A stretch of 64,000 nt of DNA from Brachionus rotundiformis. Its lineage: Eukaryota > Rotifera > Eurotatoria > Ploima > Brachionidae. The stretch lies in the NCBI GenBank assembly GCA_016802295.1, contig JAESIW010000020.1, forward strand, positions 5,249,872 through 5,313,871, given 5' to 3'. Shown piece by piece: positions 1 through 10,800 of this stretch. Numbering within the stretch: the first letter of the stretch is position 1; the number at the start of each line of letters is the position of its first letter. Made by a program: the position numbers and the translations under genes. Under the pieces are notes generated by a model that saw only the letters and a program-made list of their open reading frames with translations, was not told where the DNA came from and ran no database searches.

Positions 1-52
1 AATAGTAAAATAAAAAGAAAAAAAAATTTAATATAACTTTTAAAATTATAAG

Positions 53-3000
53 TCACGGAATGCAACGAAACATCGGCAAATTCATTAAAATGTGAGAGCC
101 AAAATTGCCTTATTGACATTAGCTGTGATTTCAATAATGGAGATTCGAATATAACCAAAAGACCGTCAACTTTTAGCTCACTTTCCTCTACTACTCTCAC
201 CACAAGTCTATCATATTGTATGTATTCATTTATTATAGTTTTTTAAGATTTTATGTCAATATTTAAAAGGCTTAAATAGAATAGAATCAACTAAATAATA
301 AACACGAATTTTTATTGAAATTAATTTAATTTTTTATTGAATAATTGAAGTTTTAGATATTAAAAATCTTTAAATTTTTATGGTAATAAACCGTGTTTTA
401 TCTTGATGAAATATAATGCATGTTTCTGTATCTAAAAGTTTTTCCAAGAGTTTTTTTTATCAATATATAAATAAAAATTATATTGATTATTAAGAATAAA
501 GCTCGATAGTTTAATTTTATAAACTCAGAATGAAATTAATATTAATTTATAGAGTATGAATAAAACAACCTTAAATGTATTTATTTTATTATTTTAATTG
601 TATTTTATTCTTATAAAACAGATAAATATGGTGAAATTTACATTCAAAACTTTTGCAGAATACCTGTCACAACCGACTCAAATGGAAATCTTCTCGTCTT
701 TTTATTATATGATAACAAAACAACTATTCCTCAATTTAATATAAACATTTATGATTCATTTAGAGAAATTGTAAGAGATTAATATTTTATTTTAATACAA
801 TTTTATTAATTCTAAATTTAAAGTATGAGAATATGTTTCGTAAGCTTTTTGGTCAATACTTCGTAAGTGTAAATGTAACAAATGTAAAACTGATTGCAGG
901 CTCATTGGAATTTTTTGTACGTCCATCGATTAGAGTGTCTTACCGTATTCCAGATCCAAACATAACTATTAACAATTTGACCTCTATTCTGCATTTTTCT
1001 AATATTGAATCAGTTTTTAGGGAATCTTCACTCGATTCCAATCTAAAACCATTTCTTTCTCTTCAATTAATAAACAGTTGTAATGGAACCTTAATAGAAA
1101 GTGATATTACAGTCATCTTCAATTAATTAACTTTAAATAATTTTTTATTTTAGTAAATGATTGTACCCAATCTAGCATGAGCACTATTTGTGATTATTCA
1201 AACTGTACAATTAACTTAAATTGTGATGAAAATAGTGGAGATTCAAGCTTCCAAAAGAATAAAACAACTTCAACTCAAACAACTTCCATTCCATCCACAA
1301 CTGGTTCATTTAATTTTAGTAATTAGTCTTTTATTTTGAACTTAATGCTAAAATTTCAATATCTTTTAAAAAATAACTTTTAAGCAAGCTATGGATTTTT
1401 GGTAATTGATAAGTTCTGTCGCATAATGGTACAAAATAACTCAAATGGCGATATTTTGATTGAAGGCTTACAAAATAATCAAACTTCAACAATGGGAGTT
1501 AACTTTTTTGGTTTATTGGAAAAAATAGTAATTAAGATAATTTTTTCTTTCGTATTGAAAAATTCTTTTTTAGTACCAAGATGTTTTTATGGAATTGTTT
1601 AAATCAAATTATGAAAATTTAAAGCTTATAAAAATTAATACTGAGCTCGACTCTGCGTTTTACATAAGACCCCACTTAAATATAAGCTATTTGATAAGAG
1701 ATGAAAATATTTCAATAAAAAATCTGACATCTTATTTAATGTCACCTAAAATTGAAGACACGTTTAAAAAATATGCCAAAACAACACCTCTGGAACTTTT
1801 CTTAAATATTGATTTTGTAAATGGATGCGATGGAACATTTGTTAACAGTATATTAATTTTGATAAATATTTTATTATTGTTATACATTTTATTAAATCAT
1901 TTAGTTAGTTCCTGTAATGAATCAGCTTCTGGGTCAACATGCATCAATCAAACTTGCATTATCAATATTGACTGCAGTCCCAATCAACCAACTCAAACTT
2001 CAACGTCATTAACATCAACATTCTCCACATTTACACAACCAACAACTACAACTGGTTTTGATTTTAAATTGAATAATATTTAAAAAAAATTAATCTTTTT
2101 TATTCAAGTTTTATTAGTTGCAGTAAATATGAATGGATTTTGTTTAATACCTGTTAGAAATGACCAAAATGGAACCCTTTTGATTGATTTGTTGCAAAAT
2201 AATGAAACATTTGTAGATCAATTCAATGTTTATCAATCTTTTCAAATTATTGTATAAAAATTGAATTCTTTTTTTAATTTTTTTTAAAATTTTTTTGTAA
2301 ATAATTTAAGTATGAGCAAATTTTTAGAGAAATATTAGGCTCCAGTTTTCAAAATTTGAACATAACTTATATTCGTGTGGTCAGAACTCTAAATGACTAT
2401 TTTGCGAGTTTAAATTTTGAATTTCGCTATAAAACCAATCAAGCCAATGTTATTGATGACATAATTCCCAAAATCGAATCGTTTAACATTGAACAAAGAT
2501 TTGCTTCACTTGCCAAAATTACCGACCTAAACTACTTTTTCCGAGTTGAAAACCAAACTTGCCAAGACACACCTATTGATAGTATAATCAAAATTTAAAA
2601 GTTTTGATTAATTTTTAAACTATTCTATTTTATTTATAAAGTTGTAAGTTGTATTGACTTTGTTGATACATGTTTTACGGTTGAATGCTTATTATACAAA
2701 AATTGTTCTGTCAGACCCACTCCAACATTAGCTAGTTCTTCTCCAACTCTGTCATCCACCCAATCTACAATACCTTCATCCACCCAATCTACAATAGCTT
2801 CATCTACACAATCTACAATAGCTTCATCTACACAATCTACAATAGCTTCATCTACACAATCTACAATACCTTCATCTACGCAATCTACAATCTTAACATC
2901 TTCGCAGCCTTCTACATTTTCGTCCAGTCAAACTCCACAACAAACAGCACAAACTTCACCAAGATCATCTTCATCAGTAATTTCATCCTCTGTAATAACA

Positions 3001-6000
3001 AGATCCACCACGGCAAATGTTCCCAGCATATCAAGTGATTCTACATCAACTTTAAATCAGCTAACATCGACTTCCATTTCAACAGCTCCGCGTATTCCAA
3101 TCGATGTCGAACAATATGACTCATATTTCTTTATCAAAGACTTCATAATTGTGCAATATTGCGGAATGGAACAGAATTCAGATTTAATCAATGAATTACG
3201 TGAAAACACCTATGTTTATCTAAATTCTACAAATATTCTAAATTCATATTTTTTTGATTTAACATGGAGGGTAAATCTAAAAATAAATAAATTTATTCAA
3301 TCTTAAAATTAAATTTTAAAATTAAAGTTAGTCGAAAATTTACAATGCATTTTTGGAAGTTTGACTATTTTAGATGATTTTTTATATAGCCTAGTAAGTG
3401 ATAATGGAACATGGTAAGCTCTAAACAAAAATAAAATAAATTCAAAAATTTAAATAATTGCCATAAAGTGTTGATATGGGCATAAGTACTTTCCTTAATA
3501 TAAATTCGAGTTTTAGCAATAGCTTAAATCCAGCCCTTACGCAACTTTTAATTGCCCGCAAGTTTACCGAATTAAGTCTGCCTTATATTCTCGATGACCT
3601 AACAAATCCAATTAGACTTAACCAAAATTCAACATTTACTCGTAAATTTAAAAGTTAATTAATTTCTAAATTCAAAATTTATTTTCTTTCCGGAAGAATA
3701 TTTGTGTAAGATCAACGAGACCAAGCTTGACTTGAATAACCTTAATTCATGTGAACGCTGTGCTTCTAAGCTAAGTGACACAGACATTCCAGATGCATGT
3801 CCGGAAATTTTCCAAAGTCGACAGCAAAATAACACTATGAAAAATTTTGAAATGCTCCTTAGTGACTTAAATGAAAATTTAAAACTAAATGAGACTAGCC
3901 AAGACTTGATTCCGCCTGTGGCAAACATTACAGAGTATGTTGGAAGAGCGATCGACTATGCCATTGTTCGAAGCAACGATTCTTCAATTGGTTTCAGGCG
4001 TAGACGATCTGTTCAATTGGACACACTTATTCGCCAAATAAACTCAAAAGTAAAACAATTTAATTTGTGGTCATTTTTAATTAGATTTTGTTCTTAAGAT
4101 GGAAGAGAGTTTAAAAATTTCAATAGGCAGTATTCTTGATTCAGTAGAAGACATTTCTTTTAGAAAAAAAGGTCCATCATCCAATTTTTCTGGATACACA
4201 GAGTATTTATTACAAACAATTAAAAATAATTTTAAAATTTATAAATTTTTTTTAAAAGTTATTTAATGAGCACAAGTTTTAAGCTCAAAACTAGTAATGG
4301 TGTGTACAATGATAAAAATTTGCTAGTTATACAATCTCTTCTCACATTGACCATTTCTAAAATAAATTTTACCAAAATTTTTGAAGATACCATATTCGAA
4401 TTTAGCGAATTTAGTAGTGAAATTTTCTCATTTAATTGTGAGCTAAATAAATCAATTTAAATTCTTTAAAATTTAAATAAAATCAAATTTAGGGAAAACT
4501 TGCTTTGAAAAATCAATTACTAATGAACCATTTTGTCGTGAGTGTCCTATTCAAAGTCAGAATGAGATTATTGAATGTTCAAATAGCAAAAAAAAGCAGT
4601 CAAATAACACATTTGTGCTGTCCAGGGTTGTATCGTTCATGTACAAAAGTTCAGATCTTCTTCTATCCAACAATAACCAGTTGGTAGTGGGACAAAATTT
4701 AAAATCAGATGACTTAATGCTGCGCTATTACTTGCAAATCCAAGTAAAAATTAGAATATTTTAAACCATTTTTTAAACAAGACAAACTTTAAAGATGATA
4801 AATAAACTCAAAAGTTTACTTCAAGACAATCAGACAATTTTTTTGAGTGTAAAATTTTATAGTGATGAACAAAACATGGAGTAAAGTCTTTATAATTAAA
4901 AAGAAATTATTTAATTTTTTATTCAAAAGCTTAATTTGGGCCGAATTTGAGATGAGACTTGACATAGAAGATCTTGAAAATGTGTATATTTCACAGGCGC
5001 TATTGGACCAAAGCATTCGCACTATTGACTTCGAATCATTCTACTGGCCAGATGGCAAATTGATTCCTTCTAACAAAATTTCTATGAATCGTAGGCTCTT
5101 TTTTATTATCTATTTTTAAAATATAGATTATATAAAATATATATTGAAGAAAAAAATTGCTTCGGTTCTAATTGTATTTACTGTGCATCCATAGTTGGAG
5201 ATCTTAACTCCGCCAATTGTTCATGTAATTTTACAGAAAATTTACAAAATAAAAGTGACATTAAATTATTAAATAGTTTACTTTTTTCATGTAGTATATT
5301 ATCTTTATAAGGACGCATTAAGAGAAATATGGACCCTACTAACACTGACTTTAATAGTGAGAAAATGTATTCAACTAATTTCGATCAAGAAAATGCACCT
5401 TCAACTAATAACAATGATAATAATTTAGCCCAAGAAACAGCACCCTCAACTAATAACAATGATAACAATTTAGCCCAAGAAACAGCACCTTCAACTAATA
5501 ACAATGATAACAATTTAGCCCAAGAAACAGCACCTTCAACTAATAACAATGATAATAATTTAGCCCAAGAAACAGCACCTTCAACTAATAACAATGATAA
5601 TAATTTAGCCCAAGAAACAGTACCCTCAACTAATAACAATGATAACAATTTATTTTCAAGTCATTCTGAATCTGACACTAATTTTAAAACTGAGACAATA
5701 GATAACATATTAGCAAACAGTGCTGATTCAATTTCAACAATGCATATGGGAAAAACCAGTGATTTTAATTTAGATCCAACATATAATTTTCAAGCTACTA
5801 GTCAGTCGGATACCTTTTCTACTAATTTCCAAGATTTTACAGAATTTCCAACTCAATTGAGCTCAAACATATTGCAACAAATGACAAATCAGCCAACTTC
5901 AGATTTTTTCTACCAGTCTGATATGATGCCTGAAACAACCATTATGAGCAATACTATTGATTTTTTTTTTCCAACTAACTCACTTCAAACTCCAATTGAA

Positions 6001-7140
6001 TTTAATCAGCTCACCACTGATGATTTTCTCATTACCAATGATAAGTCTTCCATATTCAATTTTAATCCAACACCTACTCCATTTAACTTGCCATCAGGAT
6101 CAAATTTTGATTTTAATACATATGGCCAAAAGCTTACCACTTTTCCAAATTATTATTTTTCTGATTACTATTTTTCCGATTATTATTTTTCAGATTACTA
6201 TTTTTCAAATAATTATTTTTCTGATTATTATTATTATTATTATTACACTGAAATATTGTATTATACAGATTATTACTACTATTACAGTAGCTATCCATTT
6301 TATAGTTTTTCTGATTATTATCAATACTATTTCAGTGATTACTATGACTACTACTATTCATACTATACTGATATAATTACTTACTATATTTATCCATCTT
6401 ATTCATGGGACTCGTCGTATTTAATTGACATGACAAGCAAATTCTCTTCAAAATTTCCAACTTTCTCACCAACAACTACCATATCTACTACAACTTTTAG
6501 TTCATCTTCAGCTCTGCAGCCAGTGTTAAAAAAATGTGAACTATTCTCCAACAGACTTGTTAATATATCCGCACTTGATATAATAAACATAAATCTAAAT
6601 CAAATATCAATAGATAAAATCCAAGAAAATTTGCAATTCATAGAAATCAGAGTAATTTTCTTAAATATGAAAATAATGATTAAAAAATAAGTTTAAAAAA
6701 ACTTCTAGTTTGAGCAGTTGCTGACGGATCCTATAGGCTTGGTCTCCAAAGTAAACCAATTTATAAAAATGAGGCATACAATAAATGATAGGTTTGATAG
6801 AAAATGAATTTTTTTGAAAAGTTTTCTTTATTTTTTTAGACAAGTAACATCGACTTTGGATTTACAATTTGCACCATTAGATAACAAAGCATCCAGATCA
6901 TTGCAACTTTTGGTAATGAACACAATCAAAAGTATTAATTTGACTGAAGAGTTTTCGGGAAGTTTATTTACTATCAGTTTGAACAATCTTTCTCTAATAG
7001 AGCGTAATATTTCCTAAATTTCATAAACTTTATTTAAAAGCATTTTTTCATTTAAAGAAAATTTTTGCGATTTTACCAATCGGTGTACAAACTGTATTTC
7101 AACTTTAACAAATTCAGAAATTAATTGTAAAGATGCTTAG
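53..7140 (+). CDS. Large secreted modular cysteine/mucin/tyrosine-rich protein, 5' end outside window
   Basis: I do not recognise this family. Exons by eye: 53-217, 622-770, 824-1100, 1154-1318, 1388-1527, 1574-1847, 1905-2054, 2124-2251, 2311-2581, 2642-3270, 3328-3414, 3469-3641, 3697-4049, 4099-4202, 4259-4437, 4493-4743, 4795-4846, 4930-5090, 5150-5275, 5312-6651, 6709-6791, 6840-7003, 7058-7140 (TAG). Splice phases agree across the junctions. The first half repeats a unit: an FCRIPV-like segment with an NG turn, a roughly 90-residue domain ending near C-x-GT, then a four-cysteine motif and a Ser/Thr linker. The second half repeats another roughly 55-residue domain ending in a C...C-x2-C motif. 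A Ser/Thr linker with STQSTI repeats, an Asn-rich repeat and a Tyr-rich block lie between. No membrane segment is seen, and the protein ends shortly after a cysteine motif, so it is inferred to be extracellular: mucus, cuticle or adhesive matrix. The signal peptide would lie upstream of this window. Confidence 0.75.
622..3270 (+). repeat. Three tandem copies of a three-exon coding cassette
   Basis: Copies lie at 622-1318, 1388-2054 and 2124-3270. Each has exon a (149, 140, 128 bp), exon b (277, 274, 271 bp) and exon c (165, 150, 629 bp). Phases are identical in every copy: 1-0, 0-1, 1-1. Exon a carries FCRIPV, FCRIMV or FCLIPV; exon b starts with Tyr at an aromatic-rich segment; exon c opens with a C-x(6-9)-C-x(4-5)-C-x6-C motif before Ser/Thr-rich sequence. 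The exon at 53-217 is the c exon of a further copy upstream. The third c exon is lengthened by a 24-bp minisatellite. Confidence 0.8.
2752..2892 (+). repeat. Coding minisatellite, 24-bp unit, six copies
   Basis: Six in-frame copies encode the octapeptide SSTQSTI followed by Pro, Ala or Leu. The inner units are nearly identical at the DNA level, which points to recent slippage or unequal exchange. It gives a mucin-like, O-glycosylatable linker. Confidence 0.9.
3996..4007 (+). other. Tetra-arginine proprotein-convertase-like site
   Basis: Within the exon 3697-4049 of the modular protein the sequence reads Phe-Arg-Arg-Arg-Arg-Ser-Val. RxRR followed by Ser is the classic furin recognition pattern. 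It lies between the first C-x2-C module and the next domain, so cleavage would separate the two halves of the protein. Use of the site is inferred. Confidence 0.45.
5386..5655 (+). repeat. Coding minisatellite, 45-bp unit, six copies
   Basis: Six in-frame copies encode a 15-residue unit, QETAPSTNNNDNNLA, with variants only in the first copy (QENAP) and the last (QETVP...NNLF). DNA identity is close to complete between inner copies. It lies at the start of the long exon 5312-6651. Confidence 0.92.
6145..6420 (+). repeat. Tyrosine-rich coding block built on YYFSD repeats
   Basis: In the reading frame of exon 5312-6651 this stretch encodes roughly 90 residues dominated by Tyr, with YYFSD or NYFSD units, a run of seven Tyr and then looser Y/S/D sequence. 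It sits between Ser/Thr/Asn-rich linkers upstream and the last cysteine module downstream. Tyr-rich low-complexity segments in secreted proteins can be crosslinked through dityrosine or hydroxylated to DOPA; whether that happens here is inference. Confidence 0.85.
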
Positions 7141-7840
7141 ATGGTGTTTCATTACTTAAAATTAATTTTAAACCAGATTACATTTTTGTTTATTTTGATC
7201 TTTAAATTTTCAATTTAAAATAAATAATTTATTAAATTTAATTCATAAAAAATAAAACCCCTTCTTAAAATTAAATTAATTTCCGAAAGCTGGAAAAGAA
7301 AAGATTTTAAGAAATCAAAGAGTGTGTCCAATATATTTTGGCAATTAGTTTTCTGAAAATTTAAGTTCCTGTAAAGTAAATTGGATTGTAAATTAAATAT
7401 GCATTTTTTTGAATGAGAATAAAAACAAGTAAATAATGAGATAAATGAGGTTCCGTTTTTAATCAGCAATTTTTTATGTAAATGGAAAACTAAGCATATT
7501 TTAATTTAGTCTGCTATTAAATAAATTACTAACATTGGTACCTTTAAAAATTAATTTTTTTAAATATTTTTGTAATCATATTTCTGAAGTTAAATATATT
7601 TTGCTCTTAGCTGTAAATGCATTTATAATTTGAAGTTGCCATGGTTACATTTTAAATCACAGTTTCTATAGAAATAAATTAATTGAAATATTAACCATTT
7701 ATATTAACCAAAAACTTATTCCAATAAACAAGATACCGTTTATGCACGAAAAACAATATTATATTCATAATCACTTATCTGTATAGATTAAAAATTAAAA
7801 CTTTAAAACAAAATAAATTAAATTGATGTTTAACTGAAAA
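7141..7840. other. Intergenic: modular-protein 3' flank and dynein upstream region
   Basis: AT-rich sequence between the TAG of the modular protein and the dynein ATG. No exon, repeat or clear promoter element was recognised. It must contain the 3' UTR of the first gene and the promoter of the second. Confidence 0.6.
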
Positions 7841-10800
7841 ATGGAATCAGAAACCAACATTTCGTTAAAGCGAAAAAAATTGAGTTTACCACCCGTTCAG
7901 CGTCCAAATGCTTACTTTCGAGATCCCTATCAGAGTAGCTTTTTAATGACATTCGATTTAAAAAAACAACAGGATGACAAGCTCAAGGATACTATGTAAA
8001 ATTAAATACTTAACTTAAAAGAAATTTTCAATATCATTTAATCATGATAATTTACCAATTAGTGTCAAGCATGCATCAAATAAATTGGTTAAAGTAGTTG
8101 AAAACTTGCCGAATAAAGATGATCTTCCTCAAGAACCACCTTATCCAGAACAAGTGCGAAATATCTTATGCAATAGAAATTTTTTGTTAAATCTTTTATG
8201 TATTTAAGACAATCAGCAAAGATCGTCAAATAAAGTTAAACTACATGTTTCTTAAAAAACAACTCAATCAGACACCTATTGTTCCAATGCAGGCTGAATC
8301 TTTAAATAACATATTTGCCATGGTTCGCGATTGTTATAGAAATGAAAAAAATATGATTAGAGTTAAAAACGAGTTTTTTGAAGATACAAAAAAAATGTAC
8401 TACGAAGCCATGCATAAGTCAGTGGCTCAGAACTTTTTGATTGTACCACAAGTAAAAGGCCTCGAAAACGAGGTTTTGGGTTTACCACCAAAAGAACCAG
8501 AGTAATTTGGATAATAAATATACCAAAATTTTATAATCATTCACATTTGAATAGGGGATTAGACTTTTCGTGCAGTTGGGCAAACAATTTTCACACTGCT
8601 AGAGAATTGATCAGTAAAAAACTTCACTTGTTGCATCCATCCCATTTAAGTTTGCTTGAATTGTGTCAGCATTCCACCGACAGCACGAGATGTATTGGTG
8701 AAATGATGATGATTGACTTCAAAAAATTGCGCCAATTAGGACCTTTAGATCAGCACCAATTAAAAAATAATGTTGCCATTGAACTTGGCAAAAGCCAGGA
8801 ATTTATTAAGAACAATTGGTACACTAATTTCATTAACTTGTTCGATAATAAGTCCACATTTAAACCGGTACCAAATTCTCAAATAAATTCATTTTATAAT
8901 TCTGTGGCCACTTTGGCATCAAATCAGGTATGAAAATTGTACCTAGGAATTGTACCTATCTAAATTTTTTTTTTAGCTAAAAGATTTGCTCGTGCGAACC
9001 ATTTTCGGTTGGTGTGATTTGCTTAAACCAGAAAATCACCTTGATGTGCCTATTATTCGAATGGAGTTGACTTTTGATGACCAGAAAATGCAATTTTACC
9101 CATCGGTCAACATAATATATGAAGTTTTGACAACTGTTGTTGAACGAATTTCCCAATCATTACCTGGAGTAGGCCAATCTTTATAAAAAAATATTTTTAC
9201 TCTAAATTATAAACAAATTTTAATAAAAGATACAAACTGTAAAAGGATTTATGAATGGAGAAAATGAAACTATAGATACCTCTGTTGCTGACCATTACAT
9301 AAAAGAAGCTTCGGCCAGGCTCAAAGCCAGCTTGGACTTTTACATGCAAGAACCAATTAATCATCTACAATATTTTAGTAAAAAAATTATAAATTGATAA
9401 AATTTTATTTTTTTAAATTAAAAAAATAATTATTTAGTTGATAAATACAGTTTTTTGGTTGACGGCACTGCCGAAACAGACATTAATAAGTTTATTTCTG
9501 AAGACAAATCTTTCGATGAATATGTTAAAGTAAAATAAGTATTTTTTCTAATCAATTTCTTAATTAAATTAATTGTATTTAAGTACATAAATAAACTGCA
9601 GTCAATAGCGGCTGATATTCAAGTCGAATTGAGTGTACTTGAATTCGACATGATTTATCTGATGTGCGATGACTTGAAAAGTGCTTTGGTACGAATTACT
9701 CGCGAACATATCTATAAACTTTTAGATATCTTAATAAATAATCATCGAACTGAATGCCACAAGTAATGTTCTTAAAATAATAAAAAAGACAAAAATTAAT
9801 TAATAAATGATAAAGAGTATGCGATGAATTTGAAAAGATAAAAGCAAGAGCTCTGAAAAGACCCGAAACCACAGAGGAGATGAATGAAATGGCAAAATTT
9901 ATTGATATTGCCAAGACAACAGGAATAGTTGAGCTCGGCGAGAGGATCAAAGAGCTAAAAAAATCAATGGCTTATCTGCTGGATACTCACTTGTTTCCTC
10001 CTGAGGACATTGAACTAAACACCCGGGTTCTACTTTGGCCACATGACATTGGACCAATATTCGACTTTAATGAGGAACTTACGGCCGAAGTAAGAACTGC
10101 AAATGAGAATTTGTTGTTCTCTCAGCGAGAAAAGGTCTTGATCGAGCTGGACAAAATACACAAGCGTATTGATGAATTCACAGATTATGGTGAGCTCGAT
10201 ATGATGAAGCAGTATGCAGCTGACGTCAAAAATGTACAAAAGAGAATTACTGATACTGAAAAGTTGATCGATTGGATTAGAAATGTAAGATAAGATAGGA
10301 ATTTAATTTAAATTTTATTTTTTCTCATTTTAAGGAGGAAACTCAATTTAAAATGCAAAAATCAGAATTTCCAATTATTGAGAGTCTCAAGTCTGCTCTG
10401 GATCCTTATGCAAGACTTTTCAATACTGTTCTCAAATGGCAACAAAATGAGCGAAAGTAATAATTGTTACATTTTAAAAAATCAACTTTTTATTAAGGAT
10501 TTAAAATTATCTTTTAATTAAAAAATTTTAAAATTTTAATTTAATCTTAAAAGATGGACTGATGGATCGTTTGTGGAACTAAACTCGGAAACTGTGGAAG
10601 GTGAATGTGAAGAATTTACCAGAGAAATTTACAAAATACACAAACAGTTTAGCAACTCGGTAAAAAAAAGAAAAATTGAGCTTCAAACCCGAGTTGGCGA
10701 AAAGAGAAAATCCAGAAGTATGTATTTGTTAAAATTTTAATAATAGATATCATAAAGAACATTTTTCCTAAAGAAAAAGCCGATTTGGCTGATGCCGGTG

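Noticed and set aside
5385..5648. Minus-strand repeated Leu/Ser/Val-rich frame
   Set aside because: It is the reverse complement of the 45-bp coding minisatellite; its periodicity is explained by that repeat.
5386..5655. CRISPR-like regular repeat
   Set aside because: Units are directly abutting and in-frame coding, with no unique spacers, in a eukaryotic gene.
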